DNA of 64,000 nucleotides from Castanea sativa (taxonomy: Eukaryota; Streptophyta; Magnoliopsida; Fagales; Fagaceae): NCBI RefSeq assembly GCF_040712315.1, contig NC_134013.1, forward strand, positions 3,879,001 through 3,943,000. The letters run 5' to 3'. The stretch's first letter is position 1. Every line of letters begins with the position of its first letter. The position numbers and the translations under genes are program-made. Below are positions 22,236-35,235 of the stretch, piece by piece. The notes under the pieces are model-generated. The model ran no database searches, was not told where the DNA came from, and saw nothing but the letters and a program-made list of their open reading frames with translations.

Positions 22236-22566
22236 GAGATAATTAATAAAGAATATTTTATCAAATGAATACAATAAAAATAAATAAAAAGATGAATAAC
22301 CATTTTATTAAAAAAAAACAGATAATTGCTTAACTTCGAACTTACCACTGTGAATTCAAATTCAAAACTCATAACAACTTTAGAATTTATTACTGCTCCT
22401 TAAATTTTCAATCCGCTCCATGAGTGAGTCAGAGACTCATTTTCGTTCTTGTTAATCAAATCATTACTGTACTGTCTTCTCTTCTGTACCCGCCCAAAAT
22501 TGAAACCCTTCTTCACTCAGTCTCTTAAAATTCCCATAAAGCGAACGACACACATATTGAACAAAA

Positions 22567-24151
22567 ATGGAGCAGAGGCGGAGAATTGAGAGACCCGAGA
22601 GAGCAAAAAGGAGAGATCAGAAACAGAGAAAACGCCTCTCAACTGCTCGACGAAATGCCTTCACTACTGACACCGACATTATTAGCGACCTACCGGACTC
22701 TCTCCTCTCCCACATCCTCTCCTTTCTCCCAACCCGAGACTCTGTCGCGACAAGCATTTTGTCGAGCAGGTGGAGGCCTCTCTGGACTCTCGTCCCTGCC
22801 CTTCACTTGGACCAGAGAAAACTCACAGAGAATCGAAATTACAGTTTTGCAGATATAGTCTCTGGAATCTGGACTGTTCGAGACGCCATTGCCAATCCCA
22901 TGCCCCTACACAAATTGAGCATTTACTGGTATCAAGATTGTCTTCCCTCCGATGTTAACACATGGCTTCGTGGCACCAATCTGCGTGATTTGCAAGAGCT
23001 CTATCTCTACATATTTACCGATGTTCACCAACCTTTGGAGTTGCCCCGTAGTATCTATTTTTCCACAGCATTAGTGGTTCTGAAATTGATTTCTTCAATT
23101 CTTCTCGATCCTCCGCCTGCTTGTGTGTTACCATGTCTCAGGATTCTAGTACTTACTCGTGTTAAATTCGCAAACCGCGACTCTCTCTCTACCTTCCTCA
23201 CTGCCTGCCCGGTCCTCCTCACTTTGTCCCTCACAATGTATGATGTGAATTTTGAACATTGGGACGAGTTCAATGTCGTTGTACTCGTACCCACGCTTAA
23301 AACATTACATTTACACTGGCATGTTCTGTCTTCATCAATCAAATTCCAGATAAACACCCCGGCTCTCGAGTACTTTAATTTTAGAGGTTTTTTGAATGGG
23401 GATAATGTGGTGGAAAACCTCCCCAATGTGGTTGAATGTGTCCTTCAATTTGAGCAATGTGTTTTGATTGATTTTGAAGATTACGCAAAGAGATTACGGG
23501 ACTTCATGGGACCACTCCGTAATGTTATTTCCATGGAATTTAGCACAACTACTGCACAGGTAAGATTGTGCTATATTTTTCATGATCTAACTCTCTATCA
23601 TTATTGAATTTGCTAAATACTAAATAATATTATTGTAAGTGAGTTGTGACTTTGTGAAATTTGTGATTGTTATGTGGTCGTGCGTGCAGATCCTCTGCCG
23701 TGATTTTAATCGTGAAGATGGTCCCACATTTTATAATTTGTCCTCCTTGAAATTATTTGGTGGCAGTTCATCTGAGTGGTATGCGTGGCATGAAGTACGT
23801 CTCTTGCTTTTTCGGGCTCCAAAGCTACAAGTGCTTGCATTTGAATGGAAACACTTGCTTGGCTTAAATATTTATAAACCTAACCCTTGCTTGGAGGAGC
23901 CACTGGATGTTCCTGAATGTCTGTCATCACGCCTTACTACCTGTCATTATAAAGGATTTGAAGGGAAAGAGGAAGAGATGGAACTTGTTAGACAAATCCT
24001 GAAGGCAGCAAAAGTGTTAAAGTTGATGAAAATCACTGTTACCAGTTATCTAGGCTTAAAGTTGAAGCTTCTTATTCGCGAGAAATTGGAGAAGTTTCAA
24101 AGGAGCTCTCAAAATTGTGAAATTGCATTTGAAGAATTACGTTTCACATGA
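22567..24151 (+). CDS. F-box/FBD/LRR-type protein, copy 2 (two exons)
   Basis: Exons 22567-23559 and 23690-24151 with a 130-bp phase-0 intron (donor CAG|GTAAGA, acceptor GCGTGCAG) give 484 residues. The F-box is at about 36-79 (DIISDLPDSLLSHILSFLP, then SSRWRPLW). LRR-like segments follow (LRDLQELYL, LPCLRILVLTR, CPVLLTLSL). The C-terminal FBD (ELVRQILKAAKVLKLMKI, then SSQNCEIAF) closes it. Compared with copy 1, exon boundaries are the same and most differences lie in the LRR part, such as DSLSTFLTACPVLLTL against DSLSTFLTACPVLHDL. Expected role: substrate receptor of an SCF ubiquitin ligase; target unknown. The leader has a short upstream ATG frame near 22420 that stops before the main start. 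A SINE lies in the proximal promoter. Confidence 0.9.
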
Positions 24152-26833
24152 TGCGGCATTTTAGCTCGTTCCTCTTGGATATGCATGTCACCTGCTTTGC
24201 TTTAATATCTTTATGTAATTCATCTGCTGCATTTGCTATGTTGGAGTTTATTCCTATGGTACAGTGCAAAATGCTTGAAGATTTAATTCCTTCAATTATG
24301 CTAGTTTTTAGTAAGCATGTTTTCAATTCTGGATTTTCCACCCTGGTATAGCATATACTTGCTGATTTCTTGTTCTCCCTGAGCTTTTTTTTTTCTTCTT
24401 CCTTTTTAATTTCCACTCATACTTGCTGATTCCATGTTTGTATATTGGATTCTGGTAGAAATTAGCACAATGTGTGCTACTGGAATGTTTGTTTGGCTGT
24501 TTACACTTGAAGGAGCAAAGCTGGTATTCCCATCGCTGATTGAAGTAATTAGGATTAGAGAAATGGTATTTTTCTGTCCCGCTTAATCTATGTATGTTGC
24601 TTTTATTTGTGCAGTTTAGTAAAAGCTAGAACTTTCATAGATATTTGATAATGAGAATTGGTACAATACTGCACTCTATTCCGGTCTAGTTTATTGTCAC
24701 GTTTTTTGTTTCCTATTTTTCTGCAGAATAAGTGATGTTAACTAGCATTGTTTTGCCATAGGAAGTAAAGTTTTCATACAATTATACATATCTAGGTTGA
24801 TTACTTATAAGAGGAATTATTTGTTGCTTCATTTTTTTAAAAAGTGGTTTGATCAGTTCTGTCTTGATGTCCTAATATTATGCGCTGGTTTTGAATGTTG
24901 TTGCTATTGTTTTTTCTTGATAACTTAAAGGTGATTGTAGTCATGCTAAGATAATGAATGGAGAAGTAAATAGGAAAAAGAAATTAGTGCTTAGATGGCT
25001 ATGCTACAGATTGAATGGAAAGTGCATGTAGTAGAAAGGTTTTGAGGGAAGACCAAGCCAGTGATTTCTATAAGATGCGGCCCTATATGAGGTTGCATTT
25101 GTAGAAAGTGGTCTTGATGACCTTGGTAGAATTGAAGGTATTGTTGAGTTCTACACTAGAATGAGGAATTGAAACCCTAAACTATTTATATTTCTACTAC
25201 TATAAAGAGGATACAAAATAAAACTAAAGATTTTAATGTTAAATTAGTAGCATTGGAAAAATAAAAGAAATTGTTATACTTCTTACTCTATAAATATCAC
25301 ATTCCATTAAGAATTTTAAATATTGAATGTATGAGCTAACTTCTATTCGGGCAATACTCTCTTTCATTCAATGTTGGGTTTGTTACTTTGCCCATTACTC
25401 CCTTAATAAAAGAAGTAATACATGTTAGTTTACTCTTTTTGGGGGATGTCTTCGGATGTCAAACACTTTAAAATAAGGGTAAAAACCAGTTCCGGTTCCC
25501 TGTTTTGTAGGTGGAAATGCCAGTTCTGACTGCTTTTAAGTATTTCCAGTTTTTGAATGTGGACCAAACCAGTATAGATACCAGTCACAGTTGTACCCCA
25601 GACTGATTGGTCTGATCCTGTGTTTGAAAACAATGGTTGCAAGTTTAATATCCATTGAGTTCTTGTATGGCTTATTGATCAAAAAATACTTTGCTCTTGG
25701 TCCCAGTTATCCTGAAGCCAGGATTTTGAATGATTATATAGTTAATTGGAATCTTTTCCCTGTATCTTCCATAGTCTTCATCATAAACACAGCAGTTAAA
25801 GAAACAAATACTAACAACAATGTTTGCTACTTTTATTGGTGTTCAGTTGAACTTTCTTGACGTTTTAAAAAATAATAAACCATTTATTCGCAATTCCTAT
25901 CAGATGATCAGGATGAACCTCAGGTCCACAAGTCAAGCATGTCTGACACATATCTAACATCATATGTATTCATTTGTAGCATGAAGCATGTCTAGTTCTG
26001 GATGTATTTGTTTGGCAGTTTGCATTGAAGGTCCAGATTTGTTCTTCCCATCACAAACTATTTATTTTCACCATCGAACTCTAGAAGGTTAATGCTCATG
26101 GACTTTAGGTCTGAAAATATGGTATTTGTCTGCTTCAAATCATTTAAGTATGTTTGTTTTGTTTGTGTAGATTTAATTAGTAAAAGCCTGAAGATCAGCT
26201 GACTGAGGAGTTAGTCTTGATTTATGCAAAGATGCTCCTCTCTGGAGCTGGTGTTAATTAATTACGCAAATAATTAATAATGAGACTTGGTACAGCTTTA
26301 TGTTGTTGACACAAATCTCATGATGCATGTTTACAACTTCCTGAAATTTGAATCAGCATCAGAAAGTTAACTCATTTGTTTAAGATGTGTCTACACAAGA
26401 ATTGACATTAACAACCTTAGCATTTGTATTTTCCATTGGGAGTAAAGCATACTATTAGGCATATCTATTCAGCCAAAAATAAAAGAGGCTTATCTAGGTT
26501 GATTAGAAGATGTATGTTGCTTCACTTCTTTAAAGACTGTTCTGATTGTGACACAGGATCTGATTGTGAAGCAGGACAAGCTAGAATGATGCAGCAATGT
26601 AAATTAAGAATAGAAAAATAAAGATAAAACCTAGAAGTTAGCATCTAAGTTTGCTTTGCATCAACACTGAGCGAAGAAAAATAACTAGGAGTCAGCAGCT
26701 AGGGTTGGCACCAGACCATGGAGACAATTTCAATTGAAACTTTATTCATCAAAATAATCTCCTTTTTAATATTTTTCTTATATTGGTGTACTAAAAGATA
26801 ATTCTAATGTCTAACTGATCTAAGAAACCCTAC

Positions 26834-28047
26834 TTATTGAATTACAAAAATAATATTGGCTTTAAATAAAATACTAATAAACCTAATTAAATACGAGGAC
26901 CTAAAAATAAAATACAATGGACCAAAAATAAAATTTTCTTGTAAAATTAATAATACTAAAATATTATGTAAATCTTCCCAGATAACTAGTTTTTGGTGAT
27001 TGGAATCATGCAAGGATGTAGAATGGATAAATGAATGGGGAAAAAAAATCAATGCCAAGTGTAAAGCTTGAAAAGAGGCTACACGTAGTAAAAATTATTT
27101 GAGGGAAGACAGGACCGCTGATTTTCTAGAACATGAGGGCGTGGCTGAAGGTGAATTTTGTAGAAAGATTTTTCTAGAAAACTTTGACTAGATATGGAAT
27201 AAAGGCTTTGTTGAGGTTTAGACCAAGATATAAGGAATTGAAACTAGAATACTGTTTTGTCTAGAAAACTTTAACTATATATGGAATTAGGGCTTTGTTG
27301 AGTTTTAGACCAAGATACTGTTTTGTTGAGGTTCAAATATTATTTGAAGATTTATATGTTAAAAAATAGTAGTGGAAAAGGTTTAGATGAAACTAATATA
27401 CTGTTTTGTCTTTAGTAACAGATGTTCAAGCCTCTGAAATTGACTAAAACAGTAAAATCTGGTTGGGCCTGCTTAAGGTACAGTCATACACACACAAAGT
27501 TATGTACTGCCCCCAGCCCCAGCCAAATGCAGGGGTGGGGGTGTGTGGGAGGCATAGGCAAATGCAATGCTTTATCTGGTGAACATTTATAATGTTTTGA
27601 ATACTTTATTGGAGTTCTGAGGGCATGATTACTATTTTACTTGACTTTTCTGGAACATATTATAGTTTCATTTTTGTGGACTGATTCTCTGGTCTTTAGG
27701 CAATCTGAACTCTATCGTGGACTTGAATTATTTATGGTCGTTTGGATTGAAAGGAGGAGTAGGGTAGGATTGGCTCAAAATTAGCCTATTTTCAGCCAGC
27801 TCTACTCTACTCCCCTCCACTCCCTTTCCCTCTCCCTCTCCCTCAATCCAGACAGCCTTAGAGAATACATTAGCCATTGTCATTGTTTCCTCTAAAGTAC
27901 ATGTCATGTGTGGAGGCAGTAAAGCTTATTTCTACTTCAGATTACTTTTTTTCATCAATAATCTTAAATGACTCGCATAAAACAGATTACTTTGTCATTA
28001 CGGTACTTCTCATGTAGTTCTTTGATGAAACTTCATTATGTGATGCA
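26834..28047. repeat. Extra ~1.2 kb in unit 2, itself a fourth diverged copy of the downstream repeat
   Basis: Unit 1 jumps from AAACCCTAC to TTCGGACTTTCTT (20984-21000). Unit 2 has 1.2 kb between the same marks. Inside, 27000-27350 resembles 15060-15230, 19280-19560 and 24930-25200 (GTTGAGTTTTAGAC, GGAATTGAAAC, GAGGGAAGAC), with a further internal duplication of GATATGGAAT.A.GGCTTTG (27191, 27278). So it is either a deletion in unit 1 or an extra block carried into unit 2. No coding. Confidence 0.7.
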
Positions 28048-28499
28048 GACCTTCGGACTTTCTTACCCTCCCAAATTGTTATATACATGATTATTTATCT
28101 GTAGTTTCAATCAAGCTTATTGATTCAGAATTTTGAACCCACAATCTTAGTAAGATAGTGCTGAAGGTCATAATTGGTCCCAGGCTTAGCGTCAGGTGCA
28201 AAGAAAGCAAGTTTGAAACATGTCAACAAATATCTGTGTTCATTTGTATTATGAAACTTTTAAGTACCAGCTTGAGTCTTGAACTCTTTTCCCTTCCTCC
28301 GTTACAATCTTCTACTTCATCACTTTTACATTTTTCTCTTGCCACTGCTATTATTGGTCTTATTTGTGCATGTCCCTTCGGTCCACTGTGGTCCATTTCA
28401 TATTTTTCAACCAAAAAGTAAGAAAAACAAATGTAAAGAATCCTACCAAAGATTCAATTTAAGGCCCAAATTCTTCTCAAAAATAAAAAATTAAGGCCT

Positions 28500-28640
28500 A
28501 ATTAGACCAAACTGGACCGAAGGCACCGAATTGGACCAAAGGGGAATGAAGTAGACTGAACTGAACTGAAATGGACTTAAGGGGACTGAAGTAGACCGAA
28601 TTAGACTGAAATTGACAAAAATAGACCGAACTGGACCAAA
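28500..28640. repeat. Degenerate short minisatellite (GACCGAA/GACTGAA type)
   Basis: Many irregular repeats of the type ACYGAAYTRGAC. A shorter relative lies at 21890-21960 in unit 1. Confidence 0.7.
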
Positions 28641-28690
28641 ATGTTTCAGCTTTCAGATATCACATAGAATTATGCAAATACTACCAGATT

Positions 28691-29209
<519 letters not shown>

Positions 29210-29217
29210 ACCAAATT

Positions 29218-30640
29218 GATATGTTTGTATAATTTTCAACTCAATCTCTCACTTTTCTTATGAAAGTTTATCGGTTTGTAAAGTCATTTTCTAATATAAA
29301 ATTAGCGAACTCCTCACTCTATTGTCATATGAGCATACTATAACTATTGGTTTAGTTTATCATCACACTAGGCAGCACAAATTACTAGTTGGATTTTGCC
29401 TGTATTGTAGCTTTTTTTGAAATGAAATGACCTGTTTTGTAGCTTTATAACAAGAAGGTTGTAAACAAACAGGATGTACTCCTGTAGGATCTCTGATATA
29501 TCATGTTATAAAGCTCCACTTGCAAGTTTATAATCTTGATTTGTAGCTAAAAATTGGATTCTATTTATAGTATTCAACTTGGCTTGTGCTGAGCTATTTC
29601 ATGGAGTTCTATGGTGAAGGATTCGATCACTGGAGAGGTGAATGACCCAGACCTGCAAAAGTCCTTTTCACGAGTGGGAAACTCCGACCTTGTGAATTGT
29701 GATCCCTGGGGTCAGGAGGTCTATGATTCAGCCAAAACTCCAAACACACAACTTACTCTGTTCCATTCTGAAAAGATGGGTTGCTTCTATACTTGGTCCT
29801 GAGACCAATCATGGTGTGCATCACGTCAAATTGTAGTGGGGGCACTGTCTATTACGATATTTTAGAAATGGCCCAATGATTAAGTTATTGAAAATGGTGG
29901 GATTTACAAACCCATAATCCCCAAATATGCATTGAGCATTTCTCATTATATCATGTATAGTTTGTTGACCAAATATTTTTGTGATTCATTAAAAAATTAG
30001 GAGCTGAAGACTATGTTCATTGAATGTCGGAAATCACTTTTGGTGTCTTGAAATGTTATTAACTAGGGTCCAATTCCATGATATAGGAAGCCACTGGAGG
30101 TGTCTTGAATGTGGATATAAGTCTATAATGCATGTATTTAGTAGCAGTCTCATATGAGAAGGTTGGTGGTAATTCTCGGTTTCATTTTTTATGGATTAAA
30201 AGGGTAATGTATCACAAGGATTTAGTTATTGAAATACCTAATTTCTGACTAGTAACAGTGCTTACTTGTTAGTTGTTGAATAAGTGTCATTGAGATTGAA
30301 TTTTCCTACTTCATTTTTTGAAGTTCCTATTCCTGTTTGTGTTTCTCTCTCGGTTTGTGCCTGGAAAAGACACTACACTCAAAGAACAAAAACAAAAGGG
30401 TAAAGATTAGACAAGACATCCACTTGTAATGAATAATTTAAGAAAGTTCTATACTCCTTCCTTCACTAATTATCTTTAGTACAAGAATGACATAAAGAAA
30501 GTTGTGAAGGAGTCTAATAAGTCTATCTTAGGAACTGAGTATCTTAAATGCTTTCTAGGCAGTTCAATAATTCAAATTATAATCGAATAACCAAAATCGT
30601 TAGACCAATACAAAAAGACTTCGATCATGTCACTAATACT
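29218..30640. other. Gene-free stretch
   Basis: A 63-codon frame at 29611-29802 has a protein-like look but no domain, no splice context that I can support and no copy elsewhere. Otherwise AT-rich sequence without recognisable elements. Confidence 0.5.
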
Positions 30641-30644
30641 ATGT

Positions 30645-30856
30645 GTGCATTTGAATAACGCTTATTTTGCTGAAAACTGAAAATAATAAAAAAATATTTT
30701 TTGGTTACTATTCATTAATGAATTTACTGTGCATTTGCATTGATGTACTGTTCATGTCCTATGAACAATGCACCAAGCACTGGACTTAAAAAAAAAAAAA
30801 AGCCCAAAAACGGAGACTTGGACGCGCTGGACGTGAACGCAGCTTACCCAAACGGA
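30645..30856. mobile_element. Small MITE (TTTG.ATAACGC-type ends)
   Basis: The left end GTGTGCATTTGAATAACGC and the right end GCAGCTTACCCAAACGGAGC are approximate inverted copies. The interior has TTGGTTACTATTCATTAATG, CTGTTCATGTCCTATGAAC and A-rich then CCCAAAAACGGAGA segments, typical of a common plant MITE. Target duplication not clear. Confidence 0.6.
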
Positions 30857-30859
30857 GCT

Positions 30860-31176
30860 TATGTTTGGAAAAAAAACAAAGGAAGAGAAAGGAAAGGAAA
30901 GAGAGGAGAGATGGGTAGAGAAGAGAAAGAAAAATTCTTTCCTTTTGTTTGGTTTGTAAGGAGGAAAGAGAAAGGAAAATAACAAATTGGTTGGTGTGGT
31001 CCTCAACGTCTTTCCTCCCATCCCTACCAATTTGGAATCTAGGAGGAAAGAAAATGATGTGATCATAATTGAAAATAAATTATCTCATCTTCCTTTCTTT
31101 TGCTTCAAATCATCTCAACCAAACAATGGAAATCCTTCCATTTCCTCCTCCTCTTTCGTCAAACCAAGCATAGTGT
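30860..31176. mobile_element. Possible MITE rich in GGAAAG/CTTTCC
   Basis: The left end TTATGTTTGGAAA and the right end TCAAACCAAGCATAG are inverted (TATGYTTGG). The left half is purine-rich and the right half pyrimidine-rich, so the strand could fold back. No target duplication could be fixed. Open frames on both strands here are low-complexity. Confidence 0.5.
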
Positions 31177-32235
31177 AGGAAAGATGGAAAATGGAGAACT
31201 TGTAAGGCTATGACAACAACTCTCGTGATTTTTTTCACAAGATTTTATATTTTTTCCTCCTTGAAAGGCACCTCATGCTTTCATATATTGATTGCTTGGG
31301 ATAATTATTATAATTAATTAAAAAATTAATAGGACTTCTAATTTCTTTAATTGATGACTTATTCTGTTTCATACAAAATTTGTGTAATGGGCAATAAAAA
31401 CTTGAGATAACTATATAATAATAAAAAATTACATAAATCGTACTTGATTTTCATCTAACTACTACAAATTTTGGATTAAAGGAAAAACAAAAAATAACTT
31501 ATACAAAAGTCCGTAATATAGATATAGACAAAATATAATTAACATACTATCGTTTTTTTTATTTTTTATTTTTGGTATTACTCAATATATATATATATAG
31601 ACACACACGAGCATATGTGCTTATATAAATTTTGTCTTTTTAGAGTCAAATTATGACTTCCTTTACGGCTTCCATTCCATGATGGGGTATAGTAGAATTC
31701 TATTGCAGCTGGAGATTTTTGTGTATGACTCTGACAGGGCTTTGCAGGCAGACGCAAAGTTTGCAAAGCAACTAGTTTTTTTTTTCTTTGTTGATAAACT
31801 GCAAAGCAACAAGTTTTTAGTGACTTATGTGTACTGACCCATATATATCTATTAATTATATTTAGTCCTGCCGACTGACCTCCAAGTTGAACAGTTCAGT
31901 TAGGCAAACTTCCACGTCTTTTCGTATCCAAATTATACATCATTTTTCCACCTTTGAACAAGCCTTTTAAAAAAGCCTTAAATGATAAGCAGAACATGCT
32001 TGAAAGAGAAAGTATGACAAAGTTTATATAACTACATCATCATCATATTATGCATTTATTTTACGATAAATTAAATGTAAAATTTAAAAGATTCTCATTA
32101 ACAAATATCATTAGAAAATTGGTTAATAAATCATTTTAGAAAATTTTTAATATATCAATTTTATAGAAAATATAAAAAAAATATTTTTAAAAATTTAATA
32201 ACAGTAAACTTAGAACATTCATTAACTTACTCCAA
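31177..32235. other. Gene-free stretch
   Basis: AT-rich. The part 32070-32235 (CATTTTAGAAAATTTTTAATATATC) looks like a decayed relative of the MITE at 35061-35235. No gene. Confidence 0.5.
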
Positions 32236-32396
32236 TTTTTTTTTTTGATACAAAATAGAATTTCTACTCTAACCTAATCTAAGTGTATATATATGTGAAG
32301 CTCCCTCTTAGAGACTTAAACCCCGGCCCTTGCCCCTCACACCCCACAAGCATTTATACTTGTGGAATGACCACCGTACCAAGAGTGCACAGTAGG
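32236..32396 (-). mobile_element. tRNA-type SINE (family 1), copy a
   Basis: On the minus strand it runs from the box A region (GGTGGTCATTCCACAAG) through box B (GGGTTTAAGTCTC) to a poly(A) tail, seen as the T run at 32236. Flanks are AACTTACTCCAA (32224-32235) and AACTTACCCCAA (32397-32408), a 12-bp target duplication with one change. Confidence 0.88.
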
Positions 32397-32473
32397 AACT
32401 TACCCCAACTTTCAATAATGGAAAAATATGGACCTAAAATTAATTTGAAACACTTTATTCATAATATCTCTAA

Positions 32474-35040
32474 GAGGATTAGCATTGGGGGTGTAAAAAC
32501 CCCCCAGTTGCTATTTTACCCACTAAAGCCTTAAAAACACTCCACATCTAGGTATGTAAATTTATATTTTTTTTCCATTCTAGCTACAGTAAGTATGGGT
32601 ATTTAGAACTTACTGTAGCTAGTATGTATAAATAAAATATTATTATTTTCTCTCTCTACTCCTTTTCTCTTATTCTTTTCTTCTTTTCTACCTCTTCGTC
32701 TGACCCTTCACTCTTTCCTCTCTCTGTCTTGGTTCTTCTCTATTCTTTCTTAGACACTCTCTCTCTCGATTTTTTGGCAGTGGATTGAAGGGTCTGTAGA
32801 TCGGGTCTTGCGATTTGAGTGGTGTGGGTTTGCCATGGGTTTTCTCGCTATTGGTGCAAACACAATGATAATGAAAATAACACAAAGAGAAATTGAATAA
32901 TATTTTTGAATTTTATTAATTCAAAGAGAGAAATTACACAACATTTTTAGGATTGAGGTGCGACACTCGCTCTCTTTACGGAGATTCAAGCCATTGGTTG
33001 ACTAAACTTTGTAACCGGTGCAGACCTTCTTTGATTTGTCTCTACCAGGATACAACAACCCAACAAATGTCGTATGGCTAGTACAACCTATGCACAAAGT
33101 CTTCAAACCCAAAACTCCACCAGAAAGAATACCCTTCTTTGCCAAGAACCTCTCTATTTTTGTGTGTGTATATTGCAGTAACTTGGATTGGGTTTGAATG
33201 AGTTTATTTATAGGCTCAATAGGCCTCACGAAATTACTACCCAAATTAATCTAATTAATTAGGTCCATTATTCAGATGTAGTGGATGTTACAAGATTAAT
33301 TATTGGATATTAATCTGATGGGCTAGAGTTATACAATTAATGGTGAGATAAGGAGCTTCTGAAGAATGAAAAGGCCCAAACAGATAGTCCATTAAGTGGG
33401 TTAATGGCTCTTCATTTTTCATAATAAAAATTGGGTATTAATTCGGGTCATTTACTCACCAACGGATATGGTAATTATTCTGAATGGGCTGTCAAGATTA
33501 ATTGTCTACCCCAGGATACAACAACCTCACAAGTGTCGTATGGTTAGAACAACCTATGCACAAAGTGTTCAAGCCCAAAGCTCTACCAGATAAACACCCT
33601 TCTTTGCCAAGAACCTCTCTATTTTTTTGTGTTTATATTGTAGTAACTTGGATTGGGTATGAATGAGTTTATTTATAGGTTCAATGGGCCTCACGAAATT
33701 ACTACCCAAATTAATCTAATTAATTAGGTCCATTATTTTAATGTAGTGGGTGTTACAAGATTAATTGTTGGATATTAATCTGATGGGATGGAGTTACACA
33801 ATTAATGGTGAGATAAGGAGTTTCTGAAGAATGAAAAGGCCCAAATAGATAGTCCATTAAGTGGGTTAATGGCTCTTCATTTTCCATAATAAAAATGGAG
33901 TATTAATTTAAGTCATTTACTCACCAACGGATATAGCAATTATTCTGAATGGGCTGAGGATCCAAGAGGCTGATTCATTTCCATTTTTGATATCTCTACC
34001 CTTCACCTCCCTCTTGCGCACATATCTAGCCCAATATCTGAGACAATTCATGTTAGCCCATTAATCACTACAATTAAAAAGAATAAAATAGTCTCTTTCA
34101 TTTTCAATATGTGATTAAATATTTTTACTAATTCATCATCTTCCATATTCACTCCCACATCTGTACATTTATGTTGTAACATTTATTCATTTTTAATTAT
34201 TTAATATTAAAATGCTCCAACACTAGCCATTTGTTGTCGTGGTGTGCTCATCGTTTGCTGCCTTGGGTTTGCAATGGGTGTGCTTGCCATCTATTGCTGT
34301 GGGTGTGCTTTCTGTTTGCTCATCGTGGGTTTGCCGTGGGTGTGCTCACCATTTGCTCGTCGTGGATTTGTTATGGGTGTGCTTGCTGTGGATTTGGGTT
34401 GCCATGGGTTTGGGTTTGTGGATCGGTGTGATGGAAGTCTGGGTTTGGGATCAGCGTGATGGAGGCCTAAGTTTCTGGATCAGCTTAGTGGAGGTGTGGG
34501 TCAGCGTGGTGGAGGTCTAACCTTGGTTTGTATTGATTGGCAGCTGAGTATGCTTTGGGTAGATCAGTGACCATGGATTATTGTGTGTTAGAGGAGGTGG
34601 TGGTGGTGGTGGTGGTGTGTGTATCGGTGGTGGGGGACTAGGGTTGCTGGTTTTTTTTTTGTGTGGTTGCTGGGGGGGGGGGTGGGTGTTAGAGGTGGTG
34701 GTGGTGTGTGTATCGGCGATGGAGACTGTGGGGTTGCTCAATTTTTTTTTGGTGGTTGCTGTGGGGTGTGTGTGGTGGTAGGGTGGTGGACTAGTGGGTG
34801 GCTGAGCTGCTGGAGAGAGGAAAGAGTGAGATGAGAGAAGAGAGAGAAATTATTATTATTTTATTAAGTAGTTTATATTATTTTAATCAGTTAGATGTAT
34901 TTTTCAAAAAAAAAATCAATTGGATGTAAAAATAAAAACTGAAATGTTGGAAGAGTTGTAAAATGAGATGGTAAAATAGATAAAGTTATTTTTTGAGAAT
35001 GCAAAATAGAATTGTTTTGCATTCCTGACTGCTAATGCTC
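32474..35040 (+). mobile_element. Non-autonomous TIR transposon (hairpin family, copy E2), split by a solo LTR
   Basis: The left end GAGGATTAGCATTGGGGG and the right end read inward, GAGCATTAGCAGTCAGGA, are inverted. The subterminal hairpin is 32581-32621 (TAGCTACAGTAAGT paired with ACTTACTGTAGCTA). A CT-rich block follows, then imperfect GT-rich repeats (GTGGGTTTGCC.TGGG). The flanks are TAA on the left and GAA on the right, a damaged 3-bp duplication. Without the LTR at 32852-34225 the element is about 1.19 kb. Long glycine-, valine- or proline-rich frames at 34231-34834 are low-complexity by-products. Confidence 0.75.
32852..34225 (-). mobile_element. Solo LTR, 1.37 kb, nested in E2, with internal 466-bp tandem duplication
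   Basis: Read on the minus strand it starts TAGTGTTGGAGCA (a decayed TG start) and ends TTTGCACCA. Flanks are GCTAT (32847-32851) and GCCAT (34226-34230). Joining the flanks restores a GTTTGCCATGGG...CCATTTG stretch that matches an internal repeat of E2 at about 34328-34357, which supports the limits. Inside, 33041-33506 is repeated as 33507-33959. Each copy has a minus-strand TATA box, CCTATAAATAAACTC. No internal coding region or second LTR. Confidence 0.75.
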
Positions 35041-35060
35041 GAACAATAATAAAAATGGTC

Positions 35061-35235
35061 ATGCTAACGAGTGCCCTTAGGGCATTAGTTAATAATTCAT
35101 TTTAGGAAAGTTTTGACATCACTTTTATGGAAAATAAAAAAAGCTATCAAAATATTAATTGTTTCTCTTTATTTCCCTATAAAAACTTTCTTTAAATTGA
35201 TTATTAAATAATGTCCTACGGGCATTCGTTAGCAT
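35061..35235. mobile_element. 175-bp foldback MITE
   Basis: The left arm ATGCTAACGAGTGCCC and the right arm read inward, ATGCTAACGAATGCCC, match. The inverted similarity extends about 55 bases (to AGAAAGTTTT/GGAAAGTTTT). Decayed relatives with CATTTTAGRAAA and TTTTATRGAAAAT appear near 32090, 51280 and perhaps 60300. It begins 20 bases after E2 ends. Confidence 0.8.

Larger units (their letters stand above)
22045..28690. repeat. Segmental duplication, unit 2 (F-box gene and ~4.5 kb downstream)
   Basis: Partner of 16620-21960. It is longer because of a 154-bp SINE near its start and an additional ~1.2-kb segment at 26834-28047. The downstream part (24152-28690) contains no gene; its short frames are not conserved in unit 1. 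Confidence 0.9.

Noticed and set aside
29611..29802. 63-codon frame with balanced composition
   Set aside because: No recognised domain, no partner exon and no conservation elsewhere in the window; kept only as a remark.
34231..34834. Overlapping Gly/Val/Cys-rich frames and a Pro/Thr-rich reverse frame
   Set aside because: Low-complexity GGTGG/GTGGGTTTG repeats inside transposon E2; similar DNA in E4 gives the same kind of frame.
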